Shown: piece by piece, positions 14,601 to 22,123 of the stretch
How the letters are laid out: the number at the start of each line of letters is the position of its first letter
Numbering within the stretch: position 1 is the first letter of the stretch
Assembly: GCA_030005635.1 (NCBI GenBank)
Contig: JARUHP010000002.1
Coordinates: forward strand, 62,001-126,000
Direction of reading: 5' to 3'
From: Deltaproteobacteria bacterium IMCC39146
GTDB taxonomy: Bacteria > Desulfobacterota > Desulfuromonadia > Desulfuromonadales > BM103
DNA: 64,000 bases
Position numbers and translations under genes: made by a program
The notes under the pieces: generated by a model
Seen by the model: only the letters and a program-made list of their open reading frames with translations
What the model was told of the DNA's origin: nothing
Databases searched by the model: none

Positions 14601-17290
14601 TTGCGCTTAAGACCTTTGACGAGCAAAACCTTGGCTCTCCAATGTCAAATGTCTTCGGTCCCGTCAACAGTGGCCCGAACTGCGGCATGTGCCACACCAC
14701 TGGGCCGAGTGTTGTGGAGTCGGAGGGCAACCATAAGCTCCACGGCTTTACCCTGAGCGATTGCGACAAGTGCCATGATGACGGCCTCAATCCTGTGTCC
14801 AGCTTTGGCCTTGATCACCAGGACGGTGTTCTGGTAATGGGTTACGGTCCGGGGGGGGCTAAGCCTCCGGCCGAGATCGACAAGCCCACAAACACGATCA
14901 TTTACACCAACAACGGCTCTCCAATGGATGTTGCTGGTGACTTTGTGATGTACCAGGACACCGACGGCTGGGGTGGTTTTGGCACCGGAGACTTCGACCA
15001 CACGGTTGGCGACAACGAAGACGATGGCAGCTGCTATAACTTTGGCGCCATGGGTGTGGGCGGCTGTCACGGACCGGCCGGTTCCGATCCTGATAGCAAT
15101 AGTGGCCTATCGGAGTACCCGCTGTTCGAAACACCAGACTGGACATCGGAAGCCAACCTCGATTGCGGTCGCTGCCACGGCAACCCGAATCGGGCAGAGA
15201 CCGCCACCGGCTGGACCGACGGCACGTATAAGAAAGACCCCTACGGCCGTGATTACGACGGCACGCTCTATAATAGCCCGACAAAACCAGCTGGCGTAGT
15301 ACCTGACCAGATCCTTGGTTCGCCGGGTGCCGACAACCGCGGTGGCTGGGATCCCTCGGGGGCGGGCACGGTCGATGAGCGTAAGTATATCGGTCAGCAT
15401 GAGAAACATCTGAACTACAGCTTCCGTTTCAGCAAGGGCGACAGCTGCAGCCTCTGCCACTATGGTCATTACGACGACATCAACAACCTTGATGGCAAAC
15501 ACGGTGACGGCTTTATCGACGTCCAGTTGGATAAGACGGCTAGCGGTCCGCTTGCTCATTATAATTCGGCCGGCTCGGGTGTCGCCGGACAATGCTTCAG
15601 CATGGATCCGTACAACTGTCACCCGACCACTGAAGCCCCGTTCTGGGATACCACTGAGAACTTCGCCTGTATCGGTTGCCACACCATGGGCGGTGAAGCC
15701 AATATCGCTAATATCGGCCACCTCTCGGATGATGCTGGAGGTATCGATAGAAACTACGACTTGGGCAACGGCTACGAGGGCAACCCGGGCAACTGCACCT
15801 GGTGCCACTTCCCCGGTCACCCGACCGATGATGTAGACGGTACGGCACTGATTCTGCCGAACAACCCACAGGTCGGCGTTTCCTACAAGTCGGGTGGTAT
15901 TCACCTGCGCAAGGATCCAGGCAATAAGGGCGTAAACGCTGGCGCCGGTTATGCCACCCAGGCGGAACTCTGCTGGGGCTGCCATGACTTGCCCGGCAAC
16001 GACATCTCCGAGTGGGGGGTCGACGATGCCCCGTTTAGAGACCTGTCGATCCAGCCTGCGAACGGCAATAACTACGACTTCGGTGAGCTGTCGGGATCCG
16101 ACTGGACCACGGCGACCTGGTCAAGTGCCTATTCCTCTGCGGGCAATCAGTCCGCTACGCCCTATTTCGAGTACAAGACCGGTCCGATCATGTCAACGCA
16201 CTCCACCAACATCACTTACGGCAATAGTGCGGTCTTGTTGAGCGGTGGAGAGTATGTCGAATCACCAGACGATGTTGCTGATCTGCAGTGTCACAATTGC
16301 CACGACGTGCACAACATGAACTTCGCCAATGGCGACGAGATGAGTGGCCCTCCCTACCTGCGCGGCAGCTGGCTGAGCAACCCCTACAAGGAGGACGGTG
16401 CGCCGCGACAACCTGGTGAAGGAAACACGACCTTCGCACCTACGACAGATTACGGACCTGTGCCGCGTGGCGGTAGCGCGTACAACGAGATGGGCGGCTT
16501 CCAGATTGACCAGAACAACGGTCACGCCTCCGGTCCTCCCACCAAGGGCTGGGTTGCATCGACCGCCGGTGGGCTTTGCCTGCTCTGCCATGGCGCCAAC
16601 GGGGTCGACGGTATGGATCAGGTGACGGGTGAAGACTTGTGGATTATTGCGGGTCGCAACGGTCACTCCAACTCGGCTCTTGGCGGCACTGCTGACGAGT
16701 TGGAGATCGCCGATATCTTCAGCTTTGCTGATCGCAACCCCACTCTTGCCCCGCAAGAGTATACTGCCAATGACGGGCCCGCCGATAAAGCAGGCAATCC
16801 TGCGATGGGATATGTCAATGCTACAGGCTTGAGTTCAGCAGGAACAGCCACCGATTACTGGGGTGATGGCTTCCGCTCAAACAGGGGGGTAGGCTGGTCG
16901 ACTCTTTATGCCAGCCCGGATGTGACTCCTCTTATTGACTTCCCCTATGTCGGTAACTTTGACTGGGGGGTCACCCAGGACACCGGCACCAAAAATAAGG
17001 GTTATCATGCTTTCAGTTGCTCCAAGTGCCATAACCCGCATGCGTCGCGTCTGCCGAAGTTGATGATTACCAACTGCCTCGACACCAAGCAGAACACCTG
17101 GGATGATCAGTGGGCGGTTCTGACTGGAATCAGTACCCAAGGGGGCTCTACGTTGTCTGATGAAAATGCTGGCAAGAGGTTGTCCAACACGACCTCGGCG
17201 CAGAACTGTCACCGCCTTGGTGACCCGTTACAGAGTGGTACTGGCGCTGGCTGGAACCTGGTGACTCCACGGAAGGCGACCTTGTACTAA
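5696..17290 (+). CDS. Giant multihaem c-type cytochrome with central fibronectin type III-like region
   Basis: A single frame of 3864 residues. A signal peptide (MKVKLIVALVLAIVVSLPSL, cut near SMGGEK) is followed by about 42 CxxCH haem sites to residue 2340. A haem-free segment of about 630 residues (2360-2990) comes next, with at least three fibronectin III-like modules (APGAVTNLANV, PPNPITGEIIS, PPDPVEDLKAL). About 10 more CxxCH sites follow. By eye I count 52 CxxCH and 14 expanded sites (CX3, CX4, CX5, CX7 and CX10 before CH). The expanded sites alternate with canonical ones, as in the Geobacter CxxxxCH...CxxCH family. The C-terminus FSCSKCHNPHASRLPKLMI with NCHRLGDP resembles other Desulfuromonadales cytochromes. 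Probably periplasmic or surface-exposed electron transfer or storage. No porin or membrane anchor is visible. A terminator follows. Confidence 0.93.
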   Translation: MKVKLIVALVLAIVVSLPSLSMGGEKKHYFDCTECHWAGAKVDDLGVDNVCTRCHTGTVSTTFNAGSRYNPAGTYNTASTGTFDKGDASDAFGNGDVPDSETSHHWVVSTTLNAAAGSAEPNRTLYPNMYSRYNVSTGKVTCSRCHDPHGDFETNPKLLRLSADNLTPMTENELCEACHSSFSGGFADPINNGLITHPILNATLLNSTILDNPAYSMAGIQNYNSASPYTNSVVLVAGGVSCSSCHGPHFTDSKALTSDGPGKALTGDGLLLRSDGPTSLGGDRNATAQLRSNLCQSCHTYKLHGKTASTNRVGCLDCHGGHSYNDNTPSLYVLNGGQSLDAVPTRANRVFNTVKLVDFPPFTVTGNTGITWSDRFDGEANGFCEACHGDVQGGVLANVSAQHRDIATSQCTDCHDHADGNMSFTAPESQTACGECHGFPPYKNTRGDRVAEYDARDGGYAYYNALNYNYETGPNSPDYKPEASTPHKAHAGRDLKSDAVTPLPGSDGWYFFEGALGGGDSPCDPCHGPNSGDDLLSNHKKNNAGTFNDVIFDKIATYNGVIASTYTPGADGSCSNIYCHSAGAPRTGDSTRNTDAGLGAIPNWNGGNSAILGKTPTLRCQTCHGNDTASMNPAGTINDNTWEVHDAHINPTLMAAPIACGTCHVNTAIDGITLSANATDHRAGGQHVNGVADVAYDTTVYNSALSGAGYDSEGAGTGTCSMYCHDVPDAVNTGGTGRFEDWDNTGIGTLACDSCHGGLASDGTPIETGSHARHIKTGINGPTLSCDECHGTGSEFGTHAGHVNGVIDYITLSVGDRATFGNTYPQNICDRCHGYASSDTEVAFEIRPEWGVPSTTDCATCHAGSICGATFNNGQPQDPEIFSAARTGGHNRPLASSNYNSGNVAANLGCDDCHITDSPNHFDGDTGLEADLLLRTDQDGYNSSYLGGLENNYCLNCHGDSPAHPTGAASGYNSLSIQTHSAKKCVACHNVHGDDANNNIQMVWSSRLAQNQHDDTFGQYRGSNVFFTNNSDFTGIGAASYDEDDGDDGAATENNADDICAVCHSDGTVDANFLGNPVDHNNIEGTGDHSQDVVGTDCFDSCHSVHNDPGGAFLPSGGTSCSGCHDYPPDTAAHNLHAVEMASRTAIDTDDQTDCENCHTGASNYTYNTNDDQGNLLNHADKAGRRTILNTAVGFGKVTGDKWTCTKACHNTDSTDGYWYTWDNVNSATLDIALRLPIDTDGLNCDKCHYYADAGSENANNNTNHGLVGNGRAEKISEISHNDHFLKSKSCGACHDIGGVDYANGSSLFGPLAHIDDRTGGNRGEIYNGAAMALKDEAGSDVLPALTYNSANTCATAGGVGCHAGSTDANWDTPFDGTTNSGCLECHTVNGNPDYDPFSGLHNNTTDPTVTGNSHDDDFLDGSGGSANCVTCHTASPSTNHIDGFLDAGVDQITVYANAGYNSTTNTCATVAGCHTSTEAGTSWEYKWSTTVYNTTGAQCDNCHGGWGDWRTGVTHRMDAPVQGKHANGTNYLCNDCHGLEAVSGNYTYNTVNADWNETVGETSDHGDGFITMNLYNTAFGRNGSDLSGCAKCHAAYDGTATGQYSFDTTNWVNSSVLGDQILALCSDCHGGFDYSQDEKNFWPDDTVSAPSDATGEENNGGAHKKHIVALAEMVYPLDKGGNDTETINNLLKNTSFYALTSKERQIELCAYCHQDHQGDGSGHTDSVLPAETLADANDSNTAGQGFFPLWDNGRVGSRDSADYDTTGAGSCYVSSCHFNRATDANATNYGWYAGNSTSCEICHVPDNVATNLNAGGRTHQEHLNSASLTGRDITCNDCHQTATEDVSWSPGVAPSGNHINNVYMDALSGSVIYTYNLGTDKSCNTNDCHNLGDGTTPKVDSYPWDGPPLADCSICHLDPPDTDTHPVHMASTSYVVCLDCHKPATDPTHMDTFVNYNELKITEYPAAGGPGSCTNTCHDAGGALDWQGSFTTLACADCHNASASIADLPTSGLHVTYNVTIHDGTLGTPDGNCVNCHDAAAPVSAANHGDGSLDDAATISYTFNSATVVGYNPTTGCMAALGCHTDDGQWRRKWNGFVDEVPTGSHSIDHNVCDNCHGASSSFDNPADWNWDEASNSDHTDPYASNPGGSKMGVHTECEACHGWGDADYDQEWGAPGVNNGHGDGSITMSGPPGTGSGYNTATRSCDSTCHSPTDNPDYNLQNASGFTINYGNFGGGASGPCDSCHGAEGYYAPDGSRGGLFPNRPGLHLEHITAMEVKGIGHTATCTYCHGDDPGTASWHFDGTGTLPQHNAAILGYRRIIGGAIDADGFFHFSGVEKSTCSNIDCHFDNAYTPHWYDSDNVAPGAVTNLANVAILEPNAIKVTYNSPGADAGLDNTTSYRYEARVSTGAIGSDVGLFNAATLVGGLPASYLRDELTEVTVSNLNNTNSYYFAVRAQDTEGLWGPVSSIGPIAPLADTTGPMFYGADKALAGDEGGSVNLYWTQAEDHSMYVMDLSPTNRIQKPIRYEIWLKSEVRGDLDMNDNTGYNSPILWDEVQTFYTGKAIELEGLYNHSNGGVSTTIQDDITYQMGVRACDYLDNCETNTTVVSATPAASRTVAKSVHDYVSGGGTLLTRGGLPGTVAGSHALSDGNPITFYGTSQGWAVDYYVDNFVIQYTEDRTASTVTAELGKWTGTCGGFVASSTIFTASKATGAMATFKFGAVTPVFASTGESFCIQLSTTNAVTLAYGTAATGGSGVVVEQKSNTPPNPITGEIISLNGAIVTASWNQPADDEDGLTTEETLHYDIYGSNQNGAAGSWDYVLAENQAWDDTDVVWDTQADGITSGSLAIKIRPGDGFSHTAEGSSTFLVPGTVDAIDKIPPDPVEDLKALPRPKQGTVELRWTCPGDDYMNNGRASYYEVRYSTLTPITDFNTATLVDNAPPYPEFGKHLVTFEVTGLPQETPLYFALKTFDEQNLGSPMSNVFGPVNSGPNCGMCHTTGPSVVESEGNHKLHGFTLSDCDKCHDDGLNPVSSFGLDHQDGVLVMGYGPGGAKPPAEIDKPTNTIIYTNNGSPMDVAGDFVMYQDTDGWGGFGTGDFDHTVGDNEDDGSCYNFGAMGVGGCHGPAGSDPDSNSGLSEYPLFETPDWTSEANLDCGRCHGNPNRAETATGWTDGTYKKDPYGRDYDGTLYNSPTKPAGVVPDQILGSPGADNRGGWDPSGAGTVDERKYIGQHEKHLNYSFRFSKGDSCSLCHYGHYDDINNLDGKHGDGFIDVQLDKTASGPLAHYNSAGSGVAGQCFSMDPYNCHPTTEAPFWDTTENFACIGCHTMGGEANIANIGHLSDDAGGIDRNYDLGNGYEGNPGNCTWCHFPGHPTDDVDGTALILPNNPQVGVSYKSGGIHLRKDPGNKGVNAGAGYATQAELCWGCHDLPGNDISEWGVDDAPFRDLSIQPANGNNYDFGELSGSDWTTATWSSAYSSAGNQSATPYFEYKTGPIMSTHSTNITYGNSAVLLSGGEYVESPDDVADLQCHNCHDVHNMNFANGDEMSGPPYLRGSWLSNPYKEDGAPRQPGEGNTTFAPTTDYGPVPRGGSAYNEMGGFQIDQNNGHASGPPTKGWVASTAGGLCLLCHGANGVDGMDQVTGEDLWIIAGRNGHSNSALGGTADELEIADIFSFADRNPTLAPQEYTANDGPADKAGNPAMGYVNATGLSSAGTATDYWGDGFRSNRGVGWSTLYASPDVTPLIDFPYVGNFDWGVTQDTGTKNKGYHAFSCSKCHNPHASRLPKLMITNCLDTKQNTWDDQWAVLTGISTQGGSTLSDENAGKRLSNTTSAQNCHRLGDPLQSGTGAGWNLVTPRKATLY

Positions 17291-17320
17291 ATGATCTGTT
17301 TACAATGCACATAATGTAAT

Positions 17321-17351
17321 AAAAAGGCCGGGATTGTCCCGGCCTTTTTTA
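17321..17351 (+). terminator. Rho-independent terminator after the giant cytochrome
   Basis: The stem GGCCGGG/CCCGGCC with a five-base loop is followed by a run of T. It stands 35 bases past the stop. Confidence 0.9.
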
Positions 17352-17577
17352 TTACTCAAGAGACGTACGCATAGGTCTCACAAAGTTGATGATTAATTTT
17401 AAATCGAGTAGTGTGTAAGGGGCCGGTGTTTAAAAGGGGCGCTTTTTTAGCGATGGATCTCCCTGTGAACCTTTAACGCCAAGGTTGAAAGAGGTCTCAG
17501 AGATAACAAAGAAGGGCAGAACAATTAAAACCTTCTTGCTTTTGTGTGCCTATAAGGTTGAAGGAAAGCATTAGACA

Positions 17578-19431
17578 ATGAACAACCTTAAACGCAAGCT
17601 CTTAAGTCTTGATTCATGTTTTATTTTAATCCTGATTGCCTGCACTTTCCTGGTTTACTTTGGCGTGTTTGATAACGATTTTCTTCTGAATTGGGATGAT
17701 GATCTGTATGTCACGGCCAATCCGGATATCCAGTCTTTCAATTTCAGCAATCTGAGAAAAATATTTACGAACTTTTATGTAGGTATGTATGCGCCTCTCC
17801 AGATGCTGAGTTATATGTTTGACTTTGCAATCTGGGGCCTCGAACCGTTCGGTTTTCTTCTGCACAATCTCTGTTTGCACACTTTAAACGGCGGCTTGTT
17901 GTATCTCCTGTTGCGTTCCTTGCAGGCGTCCCCTCCCGCGGCTTTGCTCGGCGCCCTGTTGTTCCTGGTTCATCCCGTTCAGGTCGAAAGCGTCGCCTGG
18001 GTCTCACAGCGCAAGAACGTGCTGGCCATGTTTTTCTTCTTGAGCTCTTTGAATGCTTACCATCGTTACGTTGTCAACAAGGCGTTGCAAAAGACCTTTT
18101 TCTGGATTGCCGGTATAACCTTCCTGTGCGCTTTGCTGTCCAAGTCGATTGCCGTTGTGTTGCCTGTCGTTCTGATCGCCTACGATGTTCTGCTGCGGCC
18201 GCATGATCGCCGTTGGATCCGTTGCGCTGTCGAAAAAATCCCGTTTCTTTTACTCGCCGCACTCTTTGCCTGGATCGCCATGGAGAGCCAGTCATCGACG
18301 CTGGAGGGGCCGGGAGGGATCGCCACTGAGTATCATGGCGGGTCAGCTTATGCGACCTTCCTCACCATGCTGACTGTCTACCAGAAATACTTGAGCAATC
18401 TGGTCTGGCCGTCCGGCTTGAGTGCAGTCTATAGCCCGGACATCCTGGCTGCGGCAGACGCCAGGATTCTGTTGCCGGTTCTGCTGCTTTTGATGACGGT
18501 CTGTTCTCCCCTGTTTTTTAAAAACAGCAATCGCAAGCAAGCTTGTTTCTGGGTGTCGGTTTTTGTTGTTGGTTTTCTGCCAGTGATGCAAATCGTGCCC
18601 CTGATTACGCTGATGAATGATCGTTATTTATATTTCCCCATGCTCGGACTCTGTGGATTTTTAGCCCTTGTGATCGATAAACGGCCCTTGCCGTCAGCAA
18701 AGATTGCTGTCTTTGTTGCTGGTTTATTTCTTGTCACGATGAGTTGTTTTACAATTGAGAGAATCACGGTCTGGAATATTCCCGCAGCATTGTGGAAAGA
18801 CGCAACAATCAAAGAAAAACAGTCTAAACTGGCGTGGTACGGGTTGGGTCTTGCCCACTACAATGAGGGCAATTACCAAGCAGCGATCAAATCTTACCAG
18901 GAAGCCCTGCGGATTGAACCGTCATATCCTGATGCCTCTTATAATCTTGCTATTGCGTTGATTCTGCAGGGGTCTTTCCATGAGGCCGAACGTATCCTCC
19001 TGCAATTCAGGCGAGAGAAGCCTAACAGTTATAGCGTGACTCTTTTGTTGGCGAACACCTATTACTTCCAAGATGATTTCCAGATGGCCGGCATCCTCTA
19101 CGAGGTTCTCAAGCGGATGAATCCGAAAAATTCCGATGCGTGGAACCTGTTAAGCCTGGCTGAGCTGCGCGCCGGCAACTCTTCCTTGAGTTCTCGATAT
19201 TGGCAGCAAGCGCTCGCCCTGGGTGGACGTGAGGGGGAACTGTTATTAAATCGTGCCCGGCTGGAGAGTTTGAAAAGAGACCCGGTTGCTTCGTTGGCGT
19301 TTCTGGAAAAGGCCATCAGCGCCGGATTCAGGGATGTTGATCTTTTATATTCGGATCGCGACCTGGGATTTGTTCGCTCGCAAAGTGGCTTCAATGACTT
19401 GATTCGCCCCTTGGTTGCCCCTGCAAAATAA
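17578..19431 (+). CDS. TMTC/PMT-like membrane glycosyltransferase with C-terminal TPRs
   Basis: A 617-residue polytopic protein. The first loop contains NWDDDLYVTANPDI, the acidic pair expected of GT-C glycosyltransferases. It is followed by HPVQVESVAWVSQRKNVLA, a signature of the TMTC (DUF1736) group of putative O-mannosyltransferases. About ten membrane segments fill residues 15-400. TPR repeats follow at about 417-560 (AWYGLGLAHYNEGNYQAAI, then EALRIEP). The start is supported by GAAGGA upstream. Predicted function is transfer of sugar from a lipid carrier to an exported protein or glycan. It is the first gene of the glycan cluster. A decayed N-terminus of a related gene occurs at 32687-32818. 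Confidence 0.82.
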   Translation: MNNLKRKLLSLDSCFILILIACTFLVYFGVFDNDFLLNWDDDLYVTANPDIQSFNFSNLRKIFTNFYVGMYAPLQMLSYMFDFAIWGLEPFGFLLHNLCLHTLNGGLLYLLLRSLQASPPAALLGALLFLVHPVQVESVAWVSQRKNVLAMFFFLSSLNAYHRYVVNKALQKTFFWIAGITFLCALLSKSIAVVLPVVLIAYDVLLRPHDRRWIRCAVEKIPFLLLAALFAWIAMESQSSTLEGPGGIATEYHGGSAYATFLTMLTVYQKYLSNLVWPSGLSAVYSPDILAAADARILLPVLLLLMTVCSPLFFKNSNRKQACFWVSVFVVGFLPVMQIVPLITLMNDRYLYFPMLGLCGFLALVIDKRPLPSAKIAVFVAGLFLVTMSCFTIERITVWNIPAALWKDATIKEKQSKLAWYGLGLAHYNEGNYQAAIKSYQEALRIEPSYPDASYNLAIALILQGSFHEAERILLQFRREKPNSYSVTLLLANTYYFQDDFQMAGILYEVLKRMNPKNSDAWNLLSLAELRAGNSSLSSRYWQQALALGGREGELLLNRARLESLKRDPVASLAFLEKAISAGFRDVDLLYSDRDLGFVRSQSGFNDLIRPLVAPAK

Positions 19432-19468
19432 AACGGACTTATAACAAAATAAAGACTGTTAGGATTTA

Positions 19469-19577
19469 ACGCAAAGGCGCAAAGAGGTAAAGAAAGTCCG
19501 CAAAGAAAACCACTTCAAAAAGCGAGAATAGTCACCCTTTGCGTCTTTCCTGGCTTCTCTTCGCGTCTTTGCGTTGG
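19469..19577. repeat. Long inverted repeat of the GCAAAGGCGCAAAG type
   Basis: AACGCAAAGGCGCAAAGAGG faces CTTTGCGTCTTTCC and TCGCGTCTTTGCGTT. Much of the sequence, including AAAACCACTT and GAGAATAGTCACCCTTT, recurs at 48319-48450. It lies between two convergent genes. Confidence 0.7.
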
Positions 19578-19616
19578 TCTTTTGATTTAAGCTCTTGCTG
19601 TTCCCGGTCCGATCCC

Positions 19617-20993
19617 TCACTCCTCGCGAGCTTCAGCGAGTAATTGCTCCAGCATCCCGGGCATCACCGAATAGAAGGTTTCAGACCAGGTTTTGTCCAG
19701 CAGCGATTGCAGCAGGGGAACCGCCTGCTCCCTTTGGTCTTCTGCGATTAAGCCCCGGGCCAGTTCAAGGATGATAAACGGGTTGTCGGGGAGCGCCTCG
19801 TGTGCAAGGCGTAACATCCGCAGGGCTTCATCCGAGCGCTTCTCTTTGAGGGCCAGGGGCACCAGGGAAAGATATTCGAAGGCATAGATCGGATCTCTTT
19901 TGACCGCCTCGCCAAGATGAAAAAGAGCTGCCTTGTGAGTTGATTGGGATGCCCGGCTGAGTTCAAACAAAGCGTAGTGCAGCGACGGGTCTTCTGGGTC
20001 GTTTTTAACCATCTGCGTATAGATCTTGAGACCGCCGGAAACAAGGAACATGTTGGGCAGATACAGGGCGTCGGCACGCTGTCGCCAATCTTCTGGCGGC
20101 GGTTGGTCGAGAAGCTGCGGTTGCTCTAACATTTTTTTGAAAACAGGGCCGATAAAGCGTGAGCCGAGCGCGACCTCGCGGGTCTCTTGCGAGTAGGAGA
20201 AGCTGGCGGCAAGCGTCTCGATGTTTTGGTCGCGGAGATGTTTCAGCGTCTCGTAGATCATTGCAAACACCTGCGTTTTGATCTCTCCCTCGTAGAGCGC
20301 AGCAAGATAACTCAAGTCAAAATGAAACACAGTCGGCCCGGAGATGCTGAAAGCCACGTCAGGGTGGACGGCATGGAAGGGTACACCACGAACGCTACCG
20401 GAGAAAACACCATCACGCAGGGTTAAACTCTGAGCCTCTTCGAAACTTAATGCGTTAGTTACCTTCATCTGTTTTCGAAAAACTTCGATCGATAGATCGG
20501 TGATCTCCGCCTTGGAAGGCATGATCCAGTAAACCGCAGAAAACAGGCCAGCTTCAAGAGCTGCATGAAGGGTCATTCCCGGCATCACTGCCGGGTTGGA
20601 TATACCGTAACGCAGCGGATCCGGATTGGCGTCGGCAAGGGGTTGGAGCAGATCTTTGATCTTAAAAAACGGTGTAGTTGACAGCATAGGGTTGTTGGCA
20701 TAAATCAGCAGAGCCGGTTGAACATTTCGAACCTCATACCATTGGAGCAGGGCTTGGGAAGGGACTTCGTAAATCGATAAAGGGACAGGTTCCTGCAGAA
20801 GGAGCTTCGGCTCTGGCAACTTAACAGTTTTGGGCTCTGCCGTGTCTTTCGAAACGGACTCGGCCTTGTCAACTCTGTGCGTGTTAGCGGCTTCCGTTGA
20901 CTCTTCGCTATGATCGCAACCTTGCAGCAATAAACAGGTGATGACGAGAAGAATGATAATTTGCGGTACGAGGAACTTGAGTCTCGGATACAT
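19617..20993 (-). CDS. TPR-containing lipoprotein of unknown function
   Basis: A 458-residue protein. I chose the ATG at 20993 because it gives a clear lipoprotein signal (IIILLVITCLLLQGC, lipobox LQGC) and has GGAG six bases upstream; the longer frame to 21116 has no such signal. A glutamate- and proline-rich linker follows. The middle domain (about 70-300) is unfamiliar. The C-terminal third has TPR-like helices: HYALFELSRASQSTHKAALF, LGEAVKRDP, RMLRLAHEALPDNPF, and LELARGLIAEDQREQA. Probably a periplasmic scaffolding or assembly protein. It is transcribed toward the TMTC-like gene and divergently from the GT2 gene at 21273. Confidence 0.75.
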   Translation of the reverse strand: MYPRLKFLVPQIIILLVITCLLLQGCDHSEESTEAANTHRVDKAESVSKDTAEPKTVKLPEPKLLLQEPVPLSIYEVPSQALLQWYEVRNVQPALLIYANNPMLSTTPFFKIKDLLQPLADANPDPLRYGISNPAVMPGMTLHAALEAGLFSAVYWIMPSKAEITDLSIEVFRKQMKVTNALSFEEAQSLTLRDGVFSGSVRGVPFHAVHPDVAFSISGPTVFHFDLSYLAALYEGEIKTQVFAMIYETLKHLRDQNIETLAASFSYSQETREVALGSRFIGPVFKKMLEQPQLLDQPPPEDWRQRADALYLPNMFLVSGGLKIYTQMVKNDPEDPSLHYALFELSRASQSTHKAALFHLGEAVKRDPIYAFEYLSLVPLALKEKRSDEALRMLRLAHEALPDNPFIILELARGLIAEDQREQAVPLLQSLLDKTWSETFYSVMPGMLEQLLAEAREE

Positions 20994-21272
20994 TAAACGC
21001 TCCAGTGAAGGCTGATAGTGGCCTTTGAAGAAGGAAAAAGCTGTCTCGTCAGAAGGGTCACAATGACTGTAAAAAGGCAATGCTATCAGAAATACTTTCG
21101 CAGCGAAAGTCGACAAATATCATGATTATGCAAGTCTGGAGTTAACTTTGCAATCTCCTTGATAAATCTGTATTAATTTTGTAGAGTTAAGCCTGTTTTC
21201 TGGTGATTTCTATGGGGACGTTCCCGCTGATGCTTCCACTGCGCAGACGACCAGCCCGGACATGGTAACGTT

Positions 21273-22040
21273 ATGCTTGACGGCAAGAAAATCGTGGTGG
21301 TTCTGCCAGCCTATAACGCGGCGAAAACTCTCGAGTGGACCTACAAAGAGATTCCTTTTGCTATCGTTGATGATGTCATCCTGGTCGATGATGCGAGTAG
21401 CGACGCAACGGCGGCTTTAGCCCAGCAGTTAGCCATCCATACTATTATCCATCCTCAAAACAAGGGTTATGGTGGCAACCAGAAGACCTGCTATCGGGCC
21501 GCTCTCGACCTTGGCGCTGATATCGTTGTTATGCTGCACCCTGATTATCAGTATCCACCAAAACTGATCGTCGCGATGGCAGCGATGATTTCCTGCGGCG
21601 AATTTGACGCAGTATTGGCGTCGCGGATTCTTGGTGTTGGCGCCATCCAGGGTGGGATGCCCCGATACAAATTCTACGCTAATCGTTTTCTGACCTTCGT
21701 TGAAAACCTGCTCCTAGGCCACAAGCTATCAGAATACCATAGCGGTTATCGCGCCTTCTCGCGAGAGTCATTGGAAAAGCTGCCGCTAGATCAGAATTCC
21801 AACGATTTCCTTTTTGATAACCAGATGCTTGCCCAACTCATCTGGCACGGCTACAGGATTGGCGAAGTTTCGTGCCCAACCAGGTATCTTGCCGAATCCT
21901 CTTCGATTAACTTTGGCCGTAGCGTGATTTACGGATGTGGTGTGCTTTGGACAGCCTTGACCTTCCGGTTGGCAAGGATGGGGTGGTGCCAGCCAGTCAT
22001 ATTTTCTGATCGGTCTGCGAGCAAGAGGGACCCCTCATGA
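21273..22040 (+). CDS. Family 2 glycosyltransferase (DPM1-like)
   Basis: A 255-residue cytosolic GT-A enzyme: VVVLPAYNAAKTLEWTY, the nucleotide-binding VDDASSDAT, KGYGGNQKTCYRAALDLGAD, and MLHPDYQYPP in the position of the DxD region. EYHSGYRAFSRESLEKLP is the acceptor-loop signature of this GT2 subgroup. No C-terminal membrane pair. The stop overlaps the start of a 28-codon frame (ATGA at 22037), which in turn overlaps the next glycosyltransferase, so the three are translationally linked. Donor sugar unknown. Confidence 0.88.
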   Translation: MLDGKKIVVVLPAYNAAKTLEWTYKEIPFAIVDDVILVDDASSDATAALAQQLAIHTIIHPQNKGYGGNQKTCYRAALDLGADIVVMLHPDYQYPPKLIVAMAAMISCGEFDAVLASRILGVGAIQGGMPRYKFYANRFLTFVENLLLGHKLSEYHSGYRAFSRESLEKLPLDQNSNDFLFDNQMLAQLIWHGYRIGEVSCPTRYLAESSSINFGRSVIYGCGVLWTALTFRLARMGWCQPVIFSDRSASKRDPS

Positions 22041-22123
22041 ATTCCGATACTGTTGGTTTCAAGCAGGGCTCGTTGCCGATTGTTCTCGTGACCCTGTTGT
22101 TTTGGAAGCTGATGCTGCGATGA
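22037..22123 (+). CDS. Small ORF (28 codons) bridging two glycosyltransferase genes
   Basis: ATG at 22037 overlaps the preceding stop and TGA at 22121 overlaps the next start, ATGA at both junctions. The product would be MNSDTVGFKQGSLPI followed by VLVTLLFWKLMLR, a possible single membrane helix. It could be a genuine micropeptide, a translational coupler, or the remnant of a longer membrane-protein gene. No homology claim is made. Confidence 0.4.
   Translation: MNSDTVGFKQGSLPIVLVTLLFWKLMLR

Noticed and set aside
7301-16756. Long open frames opposite or out of frame with the cytochrome, up to 416 codons (for example 10799-12049 minus)
   Set aside because: They lie wholly inside the 11.6-kb haem frame, have low-complexity Val/Thr/Arg-rich translations, no domain, and no binding sites. 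They are by-products of the biased codon use.
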